This document shows positions 1-11,981 of a DNA stretch of 64,000 bases, one piece after another (the stretch's first letter is position 1; each line of letters opens with the position of its first letter). The translations under genes and the position numbers were made by a program. The stretch is from Zanthoxylum bungeanum (Eukaryota; Streptophyta; Magnoliopsida; Sapindales; Rutaceae): the NCBI GenBank assembly GCA_019454045.1, contig SKCR01023732.1, positions 1-64,000 on the forward strand. Reading direction: 5' to 3'. The notes below the pieces were generated by a model. The model saw only the letters and a list, made by a program, of their open reading frames with translations, ran no database searches and had not been told where the DNA came from.

Positions 1-1000
1 AGGCTGTGAGGCAAGGTGAGGGGCTGTGCGTGAAAGGGGCTTTGTGCGTGAGTGCTTGCTGGTCAGGGACGTGAATGTCAGGTTGCGTGATGAAGGCTAA
101 GGGGCTGTGAGGTGGAAAGTTTGTGAATGGCGGCAGGCTGTGTGTGTGTGTGAGTTGTGAAGGGCGTGTGCGTGAGTGCTGGCTGGTTAAAGGGCTTGTT
201 ACGTGGCTGTGGTTTGCTTGTGACGTTGAGTTAATGGTGCATGGGTTGTGCGTTGAATGGAGGGTTGTGTTGCCGAGAGTGAGCTGTGAGGGCTGATGAC
301 ATTGAATAGAGGGTGCAGGGGCTGTGCGTTGAATCGTTCAGGGCTTAAAGGGGCAGTGGCTTTTTATTGTGAGAGACAGTCGTGAGGAGCTAAGGTAATT
401 TTAGGGTTTTAAATTTTGTGTTTGGGGTCAGAATGAGCCAGGCTTTTGTGTGTTTAGATGAATGAACTAGGGGTTTCAAGGTTGGTTTGTAGTTCTTTTT
501 ATAGGCAAATGTTGGGGGTTGTCCTTGTGTGAAAAGGGAAGGAATTTTGTAATTATTGGAGTATCTTTTATTAGTGTGTCTTAAGGAAAATTCTCTTTAC
601 TTAGGGATGTGATTTGGTTTGATTAGATTTGATCTCTTTTAATTAGGAATGTGATTTGATTTGATTTAATTTAATTTAGGCATGTGATTTATTTAAATTA
701 GGAAGGTGATTTGTTTTAATTTAATTGGATTTAATTTAATTTAATTTGATTTGATTTAATTTGTGACATGTGTTTTAAATGTTTTAATTATTTGGATTGG
801 GCATTGGTGGGCTTGGTGTGTGACTTACGGGGGTTTGGGCTAAGGATGTGTTTTAAAACATATGTCCAACAAGTGAACCTGAAGCTAAACAATCAAATTA
901 AATCCAACAAAATATCAATGTCTGATTCTTCCCTTCTGACGTTCGTTTCCCGCGACTTCCACAATTTAAAGAGGTAGTGTCTCCATATGAGACTCATCAT
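1..1000. other. G/T-skewed and AT-rich low-complexity DNA, no gene seen
   Basis: Positions 1-340 are built from degenerate words such as GGGCTGTGCGTGAA and GTGCGTGAGTG, so the plus strand is very rich in G and T. Positions 600-770 repeat variants of ATGTGATTTGATTT and TTTAATTTAATT. No reading frame here resembles a protein I know. It may be the outer part of the Ty3/gypsy remnant to its right or unrelated decayed repeat DNA. Confidence 0.5.
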
Positions 1001-1233
1001 CGGGACTTATATGCAAAAATACAGTGCCTACAATTAAAGTTCTAAGAAAGAAACTAGATGATTAAACCCAAATTGAATCTCTTCATCTTCGGACGTCACC
1101 GTCTTCGTCTTCTCTTATCACTCTTCAATCCTCCTCTTTGGATCTCTCTAAAAAGAAGTATTTTGTGTCTTGTGTTGTGTATTAGCCTCCCCTCTAGGGT
1201 TTTGGACGAGCTTATGTATTTATAATAAAGTTT

Positions 1234-1592
1234 TTGAGTCATTGTGCATGTAAAACCCTAAAAATTGGTGTTTCTGGGGTCTGCAGGGCGTCGCAGCGCT
1301 GGAAAGTGTCGCCGCGGCGCCAAAATTGCTGGAATTTTTATGGTAGATTTTCGTGGTCGCGTCGCGACGCGTGGCAGTTTTTCTGGATGTTATGTTCTGC
1401 GTTTTTACTCTGCCCGCGTTCTCCTGAGGGTCTGTAAGGTCTCAAAATACGTACAAATGCCCCAATATCCATGTTCCAATGTTTCCTACAAATAAAACAT
1501 AAACGAAACTATAAATACATTAAATGATACAGAATCTAACAAAATAGTAAGCTAAGAATGCAGGAATAAGTTGGTATAAATCGCACTTATCA
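1234..1592 (-). repeat. 3' LTR (inner part) of the Ty3/gypsy remnant
   Basis: On the minus strand it begins TGATAAGTGCGATTTATACC directly after the polypurine tract and is homologous to 3520-3875. Around 1287-1375 it carries a cluster of GC-rich self-complementary words (GCCGCGGC, GTCGCGAC, GCAGCGCTGG) that contrast with the AT-rich surroundings. The LTR probably continues leftwards towards about 1000, past the TATA-like site and the CCCTAGAGGGGAGG region. Confidence 0.7.
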
Positions 1593-1838
1593 AACACCCC
1601 CAAACTTAAGATTTTGTTAGTCTCGAGCAAAAGATAAAATAAAAACTAAATAAATAAACAAAAAATTAAAATAACTAAGTTAACTAGGCCACTTTCGTAG
1701 GGATCACGATTGCATTTAGCGTATGCAACAAGCCTTTAAACACATAGGCGATCATAGTGGACGAGTTATAGTCTTGTGAGGGCTTACAACGATGATACCC
1801 ACAAACGTCATTCACAAATATACAATCATGCAAAAATA

Positions 1839-1864
1839 TTATTATAATAATAATAATAATAATA

Positions 1865-1908
<44 letters not shown>

Positions 1909-1910
1909 GA
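1839..1910. repeat. (AAT)n microsatellite
   Basis: About 70 bases of almost pure AAT/TAA repeat with one phase break. The apparent proteins of poly-Tyr and poly-Ile read from it are artefacts of the repeat. Confidence 0.95.
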
Positions 1911-2749
1911 AAAGAAAATAGTCTCGATAGTTACACATAATGTCGTCTTCAAAGAATGCTTGTCAATGAAATAAGAGAACCTTCAAAGTACGCAATGCAA
2001 CTCAAATTCAAGTTCTCGAATAAATCATCGAAGCCATACTCATAGTGCGTGTAAGGTTCATTCACAGCTCGACTCCTAAGTAAGCTAACTCAATGATTTC
2101 GTCTCAAAAATTGGGATCTGATGGGTCAAACCAACCTAGATATCTCAACTACCTAGGTTCTTACTGCTAGAAACCTATTATTAAGTTCTTACGAGTCTAA
2201 TCTAGATCACCTACTCAAGGCATCAGATAAAAATCAATTGGGAACTTATCGTTTCTAAAATTTCATCTAAAGCAAACAAAATTCATCATTAGACTTATGA
2301 TTTACTATCTATGACTAAAATAAAATTTTTTTTAAAAAAAAAATAGCAGAAACTATCACTACATGCACACACCCTCAAACTTAAAACTTGCATTGTCTTC
2401 AATATAATATAAACATAAAGAAATAAGAGTAAAGAACAACACTACCGTGCATGGAGTTGATCAGGCTCCTGCTGGTCAGAATTTGGTTGTGTGGGCTTTG
2501 TGTGTTTCATGCTACTTGCATAAATAACATACAAACGAATAAATAAATAAATTGCACATAATAAATAAAATAAAGAAAATAATAATAAAACAAATGCAAT
2601 GGTTGCCTCCCCGTTAGCGCTAAGTTTAACGTCTTCAGCCAGACGCAACCACCCAAAATGGTCATGATGGCTTCTTCTTTTGTATCCACTGACTGTTGTG
2701 ACATGAAAAATATAGTTTGGCAGGCTGTGGCAGTTTATCCAAATGCCTC

Positions 2750-3352
2750 TCACCGTAGCTTGGTCATGGAGGATGCAATCTGCCCAATCTGTGTTTCTAA
2801 AGACTTCATTGTTGCCTCTATATTTTTCATGTGTGTCTCAATATTGTTCAGCCTTGACTCATTCTTCTCAAACCTCACTGAAGTATTAGCAACAACTATG
2901 CTCATGAAATCTTCTAAGGAAGATTTCTGCTCAGCTCTTTGATAGTCGAAGATAGATGAAGGTTGCAAGGCATTCTCTGTATTAACTTATGACATGTTCA
3001 GATGATAACAGTTAGGCATGGGATTGCTTCTATAGCTGTTGAAGTTCTGATTGTTCACATATTGGACTTGCTCAAAGTCTGGGTCTACTTCCAATAACAG
3101 CCTATTTGTAGCCGCCGTTGATTCAATAGATGGTTGTACTCGTGGATTTGTTAGGGCTGCTACATGAGTCGATAGGGTTGAAATCTGAGCTGTAGGTGCC
3201 ACAAGAGGATCCACTTCATATATTCCAGCCACATTGGTAACCGTAGTGTGTTCACTTGGCCATTGAAAGTGGTTAATAACCATTTTTTCTAACAGATTGT
3301 AGGCATCCTCAGCTGACTTCTTGAATAGAGCTCCCCCAGCTGTTGCATCTGT
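2750..3352 (-). pseudogene. Ty3/gypsy gag fragment
   Basis: Minus-strand translation from 3352 gives DATAGGALFKKSAEDAYNLL then HFQWPSE and, further on, GIYEVD. This is the end of the capsid domain and start of the linker of plant Athila/Tat gag proteins, whose usual wording is AYELLE...NNYQWPSE...GIHEVD. Further down (2968-2750) comes a coiled-coil stretch with NIETHMKNIEATMKSLETQIGQIASSM, matching the family's 'RNLETQLGQLA' segment before protease. The frame is broken by stops, and the zinc knuckle and everything upstream of the capsid end are missing. It cannot make a working Gag. Confidence 0.8.
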
Positions 3353-3500
3353 TGGGGCAATTGTGGAACCCCTAGGGTCGGATCAGTGCCTCAGGCAGCG
3401 GAAATGGGTCTAACCCATGGATATCAATTATGGGTGTAATTTTAAATCATTTAATGAAATACTATATTCCATTACGAGTGTATAGGAAAAATCCGGGACT
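3353..3500. mobile_element. Possible truncated LTR end inserted in gag
   Basis: The gag frame stops abruptly after GCATC at 3348-3352 and is followed by TGTTGGGGCAATTGTGGAAC and then CAGGCAGCGGAAATGG. The order 'TGTnGGGG ... GCAGCGGAA' is the same as at the 3' ends of the copia LTRs at 59973 and (weakly) 26391. I read it as a fragment of another LTR. Its right end is unclear. Confidence 0.4.
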
Positions 3501-3519
3501 GAATCAGAGTCATGAAGCT

Positions 3520-3875
3520 CCCAAACGAAGCAAAACAAAATCGGGGCACCGCATCACTGGCAAGTGGCGCCGCGGTGCCAAACTTGTTGGAATTTGTATG
3601 GAAAATTTTCGTGGTCGCGTCGCGATGCCAAGAGGTTAGGTGTCGCGACGCATGGCAATTTTGCTGGATGTTATGTTATGCGTTTCTACTCTTCCTGCGT
3701 GCTTCTGATGCATCCGTAAAGTCCCAAAACACGTACAAATGCCCCAAGATCAATGTTCCAATACTTCCTACAAATAAAAAAATAAAAGAAATTATAAATA
3801 CATTAAATGATACGGAATCTAACAAAATAGTAAGCTAATAATGTAGGAATAAGTGAGTTTAAATCGCACTTATCA
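3520..3875 (-). repeat. 5' LTR remnant of the Ty3/gypsy element
   Basis: Homologous to 1234-1592 over about 355 bp. It includes the GTCGCGTCGCGATGCC/GTCGCGACGCATGGC cluster and ends at TATCA (3871-3875), the reverse complement of the LTR start TGATA. It abuts the SIRE-type LTR fragment that follows without a gap. Confidence 0.7.
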
Positions 3876-4084
3876 ATTTTATATTTGCATATCAGTTAGA
3901 AACTTGTCTTTAGTAAAATATATTGATTGAGAAAATTACACACTAAGCTTAATTGGTAAAGTTAGTAATTAAGTGGCTTAAAATTGACAAGATTTTAGTT
4001 CCGCACTATTTGTCAATTACCCAATTCACCTCCTTTTGGGGTATAGTTGTATTTGTTGTTCATGTGCTTGTAGGAAATTTCATT

Positions 4085-4094
4085 TGGTATCAGA
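4085..4094 (+). other. Primer-binding site (initiator tRNA-Met)
   Basis: TGGTATCAGA lies two bases after the LTR end ...AAATTTCA. This is the usual plant copia primer site complementary to the 3' end of initiator tRNA-Met. Confidence 0.85.
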
Positions 4095-4136
4095 TCTAGG
4101 TATTCTCAAAAAAAATTTAATCGTCTGAGAATAGAT

Positions 4137-7100
4137 CATAACCTCTACCAGCTACACAACAAACTTTGCCGAGGGAGCTTCGACAAATAGACCACCTCTC
4201 TACACCGAAACCGACTACAATTATTGGAAGATGAAGATGTTGAACTACCTCCTTACTGTTGATGTGAAATCATACAAAGTGGTCACTATAGGTTCAAATA
4301 TTCCAATGAAGAGAGATATCAATGGTGTGGAATTTCCAAAACTGCAATCTAAATGGACCGATAAGGACTACATGAAAGCAGCCAACAATGCGAAGGCTCT
4401 CAACTATCTCTTTTGTGCAATTGATCGGAGTCAAATCAATAAACTTCCGGAATTTGAAAATGCTTATGAATTATGAAAGTCATTAGAAATGATCAATGGA
4501 GGCACTAGCCAAGTTGAAGAATCCAAGATCAATAGATTCATGTGCGAGTTGGATAACTTCAAGATGGAAGCCAGTGAAAATATTGATAAAATAATTTCAA
4601 GGTTCACCATGATTATAAAAGAACTAAGTGCTTTAGAAAAAAACATTAGTACACGTGATCAAGTGAAGAAGAGCATTAGGTCTCTTCCTAAAGAATATAA
4701 GATTTGCTCTACCACCATCAAATAATCGAATAATATGAACACTTTGAAGTTAGATGACTTGGTGAGAAAATTGATAGAGTATGAGATGGAGATTGAGAAT
4801 GATTTAAAGGAAGAAGAAAAAAAGAAAAAAAGTGAATAACCCTTACATCATTTGTGAGAAAAGCGGATAGTGTAAGCTCAAGTGATTAGGAAGATGATAA
4901 TAATGAAGACTTGGCAAAATTGATAAAGAATTTCAAGAAATTCCTCAAATCCAAGAAGTCTAAAGGAAAATTTCAGATGGATGAGAAGAAAGAGGAAAAT
5001 AGGCCACATAAGTACAAAAAGGATAAGATCACTTACTTTGAGTGCGAAAAATCAGGTTACATAGTTGTTCATTTCCCAGTGAGGAGATTCAAGGGAAAAT
5101 TCAAGAAGAATGCAATGAAAGCAACTTGGAGCGATAACGACTATAGCTCATCCGAGGAAGAAAGTGAAGAGGAGACAAGAGATCTTGCCTTTATGGCTAT
5201 TGATAATGATGACCTCCTAGATGAAAGTGATGAAGAAAAGGTACATGATTTCTCCGAATATGATGAATTACTTGACACCTTCAATGAATTGCATGATTTA
5301 TACGATTCATTAATAAAGAAGCATAAATTACTCAAAAATGAACATTCATCATTATTACATGATCATGCATCTGAAATTATTTACAAGCGCACAAAAATAA
5401 ACTATTTATACCCAAGATGGGGTGAATTGGGTAATGACATAATATTACGGAAATAAAATTTTTTACCGATTTTATGCTACTAAGCTAGTAGATTTACCAA
5501 TTAAGATTATCAAGTAATTTCTCAATCACAATATATTACTAATACATAAGTCACTAAGTAATATGCAAATATAAAGTAAACTTGCGATAACTAAAAGTTA
5601 AGGGATAGAGAAATTGACACCGGTGATTTACAGTAGTTCGGCTAACTCTTTGTCTATATCCACTCCCTCAAGCTACACTTGAAGATTTCCATTAATTTGA
5701 ATCACAACTTACACCGAGTTTTTCATGGCTCACCCGCAACCAAGATTTTTGTCTCATAGGTTCACTCTAAACCTTTACACAAGAGTTTTATCACCTACGC
5801 TCACTCTTAAAACATTTATAATGAATTTTGTTTTTATGCTCACTCACAAACCTTTACAATTTACCCTTTTGAGTATACCCACTCACAAGGGGATTTCACA
5901 ACCTTACAAAAGATAAGAAAATTCAAGATGTGAGTTGTTAACCCAAGTGTTCTAAGCTCGCTACTAATGATATGAAGGTGTAGTGTGTGTGAGCTTTAGT
6001 ATGAGAGTGTATGATTGTGAATGTTTTGTAAACTCTATGTTTTTGCCTTAGAATAAATGTATGAAGGTTCAAGAAGATAGGCAAAAACAGATTTGAGGCT
6101 CAATTTATAGAGAATGTGTAAAACAACCTATATTCTCTGTCTAAGACCAGTATGTCAGTCTCAGAGGCAGGTATATCGATCTGTCATAGTATAACATCGA
6201 TATTATCATTGAAAATTTAAGTCAATACCAGATTACTGACCGGTATGGAGGCATGTATGCCGGTGTGCTCACCGGTATGTGGACCGGTATGGATCATCTC
6301 GGTTCCAGTGGTGGTGCAAGCTCTAGCTAACCGGTATGGTAGATCGGTATGGAGTAGTTCGGTTCCAGAGAGCATGTAAAACTGCTCAGAACAGAACATG
6401 AACACCGATATGCCAGTGTGGGGGACCGGTATGCCGGTCTCAGTGCCAAAATACAGGAAGATTTAAAAATATTTTGCACATGAGCCTAGTGCATCTAAAT
6501 GAATGTGCATGAGTCATGTGAGCTTAGAGACTTAAAATAACAACTCACTTATAAAGAGAGCCATAAGCTAAGATCATACAAGATTTTCTGCAATATACAC
6601 TAGTCTTCACATTCATTTTCTCTTCATCACCAATGTGCTTCGACATCTTTTTGTAATGTCCGCTAATGCACGTCGAAATTTTCTAGTGTTACATCATCAA
6701 AATTCATCTTTAGAATATGTCGCTAACAACATCAATTATTGAGAAGAATGAAATATATGAAAAAGAAATTATATGCTTAAAAGATGATAAGCTAAAACTT
6801 GAAAAGAACATGTCAAACATGTCATTTAGTTCATCTAGTACATGTGAGTGCAACACATTGAATGATGAAAATATTTCATTAAATAAAAAGGTTGTTGATT
6901 TGCAATCAATAGTAACAAAATTCACCTTATGAGAGAAATTTTTTAAAATGATACTTGACCCCCAAAGATGTGTTTTCAATAAAGAGAGTTTGGGATATAG
7001 ACCTCACAACAAGCAAACTTATTTAAAAAATTATTTTGTAAATGCATCCACCTCTTATACACATGTTACTAATGATGCAAATATCACATGTTATGCATGC

Positions 7101-7226
7101 AATGGAAAATGACATAAAATATTCGATTGCATATACAAGAAGAATGTGAATGTTATTTGGGTTCCCAAAGGAACCAAGATTAACCCCCACGGACCCAAGA
7201 ATATTTGGGTGCCAAAATATGTTTGA
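4137..7226 (+). pseudogene. SIRE-type copia gag, split by a solo LTR
   Basis: Translation from about 4137 gives TSTSYTTNFAEGAS, a variant of the family's N terminus, then NYWKMKM, AKALNYLFCAID, GTSQVEESKI and KKSIRSLPKEYK, all landmarks of the copia-type gag (UBN2) domain. A first zinc-knuckle remnant (FECEKSGYIVVHFP, about 5037-5078) has lost its Cys/His set. After the solo LTR the frame resumes at about 6701 with a coiled coil. A second knuckle (CYACNGK-HKIFDC, near 7092-7130) and two WVPK motifs (about 7168 and 7209) follow, which are typical of this lineage. TGA at 4474-4476 replaces a conserved Trp codon; other stops and shifts follow. Not functional. Confidence 0.8.
5372..6700 (-). mobile_element. 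Solo LTR, same SIRE-type family, reversed, inside gag
   Basis: Read on the minus strand, this 1.33-kb block matches the 3' LTR at 8317-11391. Shared features include GATGATG...TTTCGACGTG near its start, the cluster of ACCGGTATG/CATACCGGT words (6230-6440), and the end TCACCGGTGTCAATTTCTC...GCTTGTAAATAATTTCA. It splits gag: 'CATGATCATGCATC' on the left and 'TTTAGAATATGTCGC' on the right are adjacent parts of one reading frame apart from a frameshift. GCATC (5367-5371) and TCATC (about 6704-6708) may be a decayed 5-bp target duplication. Confidence 0.75.
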
Positions 7227-8316
7227 ATGATTTTGTAAGTGAAGCTTTAGGAAAATTAATTAATGAGAAATGCAAATGATCCCAAAGACTTAACAGAAAG
7301 TGAGGAAAGAGCTCAATAAGAAGAATATATAATGCAACCTAAAAAAGACTAAGTTTTATAAATGGTGGATTTATCACTTGATGACAACGGTAAAATGTAA
7401 AATATGTGCTTACGAAAACATTGATACTGTTTCCCTCACCTTACTTGAGTATGCTTAAATTTTTGACATGGATTGGATATAATTGTGAAACATGCTATTG
7501 TTTGGGCATTTTGAGCTAAAATGTTTGAATTTAGTATTGATAAAACTCATCAAGTTAATTGATAACTTGTTTGAATCATTAGAAATGCTCAAAAATAGAA
7601 TGAGACATAATTGTAATATTCGCCTATATTATATGATTTCATTGTATTTATAATCACAATTGGTATCGCATTGAGTTTATTGCACATATATGACATGTGT
7701 GATCCTTTTGGATGATTTGCACATTGATATGGAATGCATGAGTATTGCTATCTTTTGAATGTTTTTGGCCAATGGGATATTGATCTTGAAAATATTTTGT
7801 TTGATATTGACATATATGATCATTTTGAATACTCTTTTGATATGTCTTGTCATTGGTCATTTTTGGTTGAAAATGAAATGCATGGATATTGGTATAACTT
7901 GAATGATTTTGATGATTTATGCATGAATATTAGTTTCTATGGCAAAATAGGAGAAAATGTTAGTTGTGCATGTTTATGAACTTTATTATTATGTTTTATA
8001 CATATGTTGGTTTATATCTCTTAGTGCTTAATCTTTGCATCTCTATTTTTTTGCTAATGGAAAAGGGGGAGAAATCATAATAATGAGATAAAACTTGTGC
8101 GATCCCGACCCTAGTGTTGATGGGAAGCAAAATTATACTAATGTATTTATCTAAGTGTTTATATAGCAATATTGAAATAAAATCACATGTTCAGGGGAGC
8201 CTAATATGGAGAGGGAGCTATAATCATCAACAAATTTGGAACTCTCAAATATCACAAGTTTTAAAGGTTCCATTATCAAAAAAAGGGAGACTATAAGCGT
8301 CATTGCACTCGATGAA
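7227..8316 (+). other. 3' non-coding region of the SIRE-type remnant
   Basis: No coding similarity is seen. The stretch contains several short stop-riddled frames, a GATATTGATATTTATGAT-like AT-rich section around 7720-7980 with imperfect internal repetition (GTATTGCTAT, GGGATATTGATCTTG, GGATATTGGTAT), and two polypurine tracts near 8061 and 8278. In an intact element pol would lie between gag and here, so pol has been deleted. Confidence 0.5.
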
Positions 8317-11300
8317 TGATTTTGATGATGCAATGCTAGCGACATCGACGTGAATTCGAGAATATTATAAAAAGATGTTGAAGCAAATTGGATGTGAAGA
8401 CTAATGAGTAAAATGAAGAAATCGAGTGAAGTCTTATAGCTTAAGGCTCTCAATATAAGTGAGTTGATAATTCAAGTATTCTAAGCTCGTATGACTCATA
8501 CACATTCATCAAATGCATTTTGGTAATGTACATAATATTTTAATATTCAAAACTTATACTTCCGTACTGTGACTGACACATCTGTTGGACAATTATGACC
8601 CATAACATCACTATTTATAAAGAACATTGTGTTTTTGTACAAATTAACTATGTGACAAAAGGAAATTGCTATTTTATCATTATTGTAATTGGATTACTTG
8701 GATATATATATTAATGATAAAATTTCATATGATTAAATCGGAGTAATAAGATATGAGAGAATATTAATCCACGAACGGTTTAATCATTAAATATCCATAG
8801 TCGAAGTATTATCGAGATTGGACATTGATAATGCAGAATAGACTAGTATTACACTTGTGCGCGTTATGGAAGCTTAACGACATAGTTATCATATATTTAG
8901 GTATTGGATACTTATATAAGTGTGATAAGAGGTTCTGTTAGCCGTTAGACCGGTAACAGTTCGCTCTGGATAGACCTACTCGGAATCCCATTGGTAGTGT
9001 GACAATATGTCTATGGGAATCCGAATCAGGGTAGGTGTATGTGATCTTCAACTTGAGACTTACGTCGCTATTACTTGCGCCAATCAGTTTACTTTGGTAT
9101 TGATCGTCTGGAGCTTTAACAGGTTCTGTGTATGCCTGTATTGGGTTTACTGAGAATCGTAGTGTATTGGATGTGATGTCAAGATGAGAGTATCACTTCA
9201 GTCATATGGAGATAATGGTCACACATGATACAAAACTAGTAGTCTTAAAAGCTGCATCTATCGGGAAAGTATGACTAGGTCATGTCTTTCCGATTACGGA
9301 GATTAGTTACTCAGGATCCGATATATGTTTCGTATGGGGCAGACACAGAGTCAGCCCTAGGCCTAACATGTGACATCCGATATTGGATCGTATTACGCAT
9401 TATATAGTATTACTACGCCTGACACATATTATATTCCTCGGCGAATATTTCTGGAGAATTGGGTAGGCACGGTGCTTTGCTAAAAGCCAACCATGTCTTG
9501 TAAATCGGTGAGAACGTGGTACGGGGTACACACGTGTTCGGATAGTCCGACAACCGTATTTACTGTCAACATATCCATAAATCTCTTGGGTCGCTTCCCA
9601 AAGATTCACCAATGACATTTGACTCATATAGAATTAATCTGGGATTAATTATGAGAGAGAAAATTAATCTGTGATTAATTGCGGCAAGAATTAATCTTGG
9701 ATTAAATTCGTATAGAAGAGAGAACGCGATTAATTTAGAATTAATCGATAAAATAAATTTAATAGTTAAATTTGATTTTTCTATTTAATTTATTTATTTG
9801 GGCTAAAATAATAATATATCGGATATATTAATTGAAATCAGATTTCAATACGAAATTAAAATTGGATTTTAATTCGGGCGAACGAATTAATTTGGAATTA
9901 ATTTGTAACAGACTATCGTAATAATTTTGCTATGTATTATTATTTAATTAAATTGGATTTAATTATGTCGCGATGATAAATTCGTTTAATAGGAATTAAA
10001 CGAACCCGGGCCCAAGTTTAGTTGTGTGTTGGAGAAGCCAACTTAAATTTTGAATTTAAGAGTGGTGGGACCACTTGACTTACATCACTTGTCTTTTTTT
10101 GATGTAAGTAGTTGGCTAGTATTAATGCATCCTTTAACACACTCAACAACCAATTTTTAAAAAAATTGAAACACACACATCTCTATTCCTCTCTCTTTGT
10201 CGTGAGCTTCTCTCCATTGGAGAAGAAATTTTGCTTCAAAATTTCTTCAAAGCTAGCACTTGGAGAGTCATTTGAGGTGATATGGAAACTCACACAAGCA
10301 CCAAACAACATACAAAAGGCTTGGAGCTTCATCCAAAGAACGAAATTTTTGAAATTTCTCCCTAAATCAATGTAAGTATTTCCGCATTTTTACTTGATTA
10401 TTCCACACTTGAAATCATGTTTAGGATCTTGGAAGCATGTCTTAGAGACTAACAATACCAGCCTCTGAACCGGCATACCGGAGTCCTTGCTCTACTTTGG
10501 GCAGTTTTGCACACTCTCTGGAATCGAGCTACTTCATATCGGTCTACCATACCGTAAGTCTGGAGATTGCATAACTATTAGAATCGGTCCATTACACACC
10601 GTTCTCCATATCGCTAAGTAATCCGGTAGGTCATGCACTTTATGCTCAACGATCATATTTTAAATATAGCCGTTTGAATTTGCAGGGCCGACATACCGAC
10701 ATACCAGTCTCAGAATAGAGAGTTGGGGTAGTTTTTACTTTCACTATAAATTGAATGATCATTTCGTTTTTGCTAACTTCTAACACCTTCATACATTTTC
10801 TTTGAAGCAAAAACATATATAGAAATTTAAACCTTCTTCATCTTACATTCTCTTTATAATTAAAGCTCACACACTACATCTTCATACACATTTAGTAAGC
10901 TTGGAATTACTTTGGTTATCAACTCATATTCTTAATTTTCTTTATCTTTTGCGAGTACCCAAGTCATGTTGTGAACTTTCTTATATCTTAAACACTTGTG
11001 GTTGTGAAATCCCTTATTGAGTGTGAATACTCAAAAAGGTGATTTTGTTGTAAAATTTTTGGAGTGAGTCTAAGAATAAAACTCTCATTGTACAGGTTTA
11101 AGAGTGAACTTATGGACAAAACGTTTTGTGTAAAGGTTTGTGGTGAACTTAGGAACAAAACTCATAGTTTATGAGTGAGCCACAGAAAACTCTCGGTGTA
11201 AAGTGTGGATTCATTTTTACATAGTGGAAAGCTTCAAGCACGGCTTGGAGGAGTGGACGTATACATTGTTAGCCGAACCACTATAAATCACGGTGTCAAA

Positions 11301-11391
11301 TTTCTCTATCTCTTACTCCTTTTATTTATCGTAAGTTTTATTTTATATTTGCATATCACTTTGAAACTTGACTTTGGTAAACCATATTGGT
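8317..11391 (+). repeat. 3' LTR of the SIRE-type remnant, interrupted 8583-10454
   Basis: The two parts, 8317-8582 and 10455-11391, align with the reversed solo LTR at 5372-6700. The first contains GATTTTGATGATG and ATCGACGTGAATTC. The second contains CATACCGG words, the AAGCTCACACACTACATCTTCATAC segment, GAGTGAACTTATGGACAAAAC-type repeats near 11100, and TTTATATTTGCATATCAC. The LTR lacks its last ~170 bp. Confidence 0.75.
8583..10454 (+). mobile_element. Solo LTR of a copia-like element (1.87 kb)
   Basis: The block interrupts the SIRE-type LTR. It begins TGTTGGACAATTATGACCC and ends GAGACTAACA, so its termini are TGTT...AACA. Inside are an AT-rich part, a GC-moderate middle, and three 26-bp near-repeats of GAATTAATCTGGGATTAATT (9630-9735). 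No coding region belongs to it. The five bases on each side (ACATC, ATACC) do not match, so the target duplication has decayed or my edges are off by a few bases. Confidence 0.6.
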
Positions 11392-11909
11392 AAATCATCT
11401 TTTGAATCAATTATAGAATTGGAACATGAAATATTTTTCTTAAATGGAGAATTGAGATGTCAAAGGGTTTTGTCCCACCAATTTATTGGACTAGAAGTTA
11501 GGCGAAGGCGGGGCCAATTAACCTGGTGATTTTTTTGACGAACTGATGCCATTGCCATGTTATTAGAGCAATCATTTCATCCCCCATCATCACATGTGAA
11601 CACTCTAGTTAAAGCATATATTGCAGGGACCGGAACGCCCTTCGGTAACGCATACATGGTTCGATTTCAATCCAATGATCAGTTAAAAAAAAAAGAGATA
11701 AATTTTTTTCTCTGTAAATTTTTTTTTATTGTCCGCCCGTGCAGTATATATTAGCAATGATGCATCAAATCTTGAAACATGTGCTCCAAAACTGTTCAAA
11801 ATGAACCCACAGACCCAAACCAACATCAGTCATTGACCAGTTGCTGTTCAACTTTTCTATTAAAATATTATTTCTATATAAATTCTAAACTAGAGCCAAA
11901 ACATCAACC
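11392..11909. other. Intergenic, no recognised gene
   Basis: An open stretch around 11557-11700 reads LVKAYIAGTGTPFGNAYMVR. It looks protein-like, but I do not recognise it, and it ends in an A-rich, then T-rich tract. I cannot support a gene call. Confidence 0.3.
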
Positions 11910-11981
11910 GGGCATTTGGTCTAGTGGTATGATTCTCGCTTTGGGTGCGAGAGGTCCCGAGTTCGATTCTCGGAATGCCCC
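11910..11981 (+). tRNA. tRNA-Pro (anticodon UGG)
   Basis: A 72-base cloverleaf. The acceptor stem GGGCATT pairs with AATGCCC (7 bp), followed by discriminator C. The D arm region is GGTCTAGTGGTA. The anticodon stem CTCGC/GCGAG encloses TTTGGGT, giving anticodon TGG. The T arm is CCGAG-TTCGATT-CTCGG. The internal pol III boxes are GGTCTAGTGGTAT (A) and GTTCGATTCTC (B). A T5 run at 11993-11997 can serve as the pol III terminator. No intron and no encoded CCA, as expected for a nuclear tRNA gene. It decodes CCA/CCG-type proline codons. Confidence 0.97.

Larger units (their letters stand above)
1000..3875 (-). mobile_element. Gutted Ty3/gypsy (Athila/Tat-type) retrotransposon
   Basis: Two direct repeats (about 1234-1592 and 3520-3875) share the end TGATAAGTGCGATTT when read on the minus strand and behave as LTRs. 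A polypurine tract (minus-strand TTTGGGGGTGTT, 1593-1604) sits exactly upstream of the left copy, so the left copy is the 3' LTR. Between them lie a gag remnant and, at about 2600-2650, the minus-strand motif AGCGCTAACGGGGAGGCAACC, which is similar to a conserved non-coding motif downstream of the coding region of Athila-type elements. Protease, RT, RNase H and integrase are absent. The outer end of the left LTR is uncertain; its TATA-like TTATAAATA is at about 1218-1227 on the minus strand. Confidence 0.7.
3876..11391 (+). mobile_element. Decayed SIRE/Maximus-type Ty1/copia element without pol
   Basis: A truncated 5' LTR (3876-4082, ending ATTTCA) is followed by the tRNA-Met primer site TGGTATCAGA (4085-4094), a broken gag, a spacer with polypurine tracts AAAAGGGGGAGAAA (about 8061) and AAAAAAAGGGAGA (about 8278), and a 3' LTR that starts near 8317. 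There is no protease, integrase, RT or RNase H. The 3' LTR matches the reversed copy at 5372-6700 and is split by a solo LTR (8583-10454). Homology to the 5' LTR stops at about 11391, so roughly the last 170 bp of the 3' LTR are gone. Lineage is inferred from gag motifs. Confidence 0.75.

Noticed and set aside
1684..1974. Open frames of poly-Tyr/Ile/Asn on both strands
   Set aside because: They are translations of the (AAT)n microsatellite.
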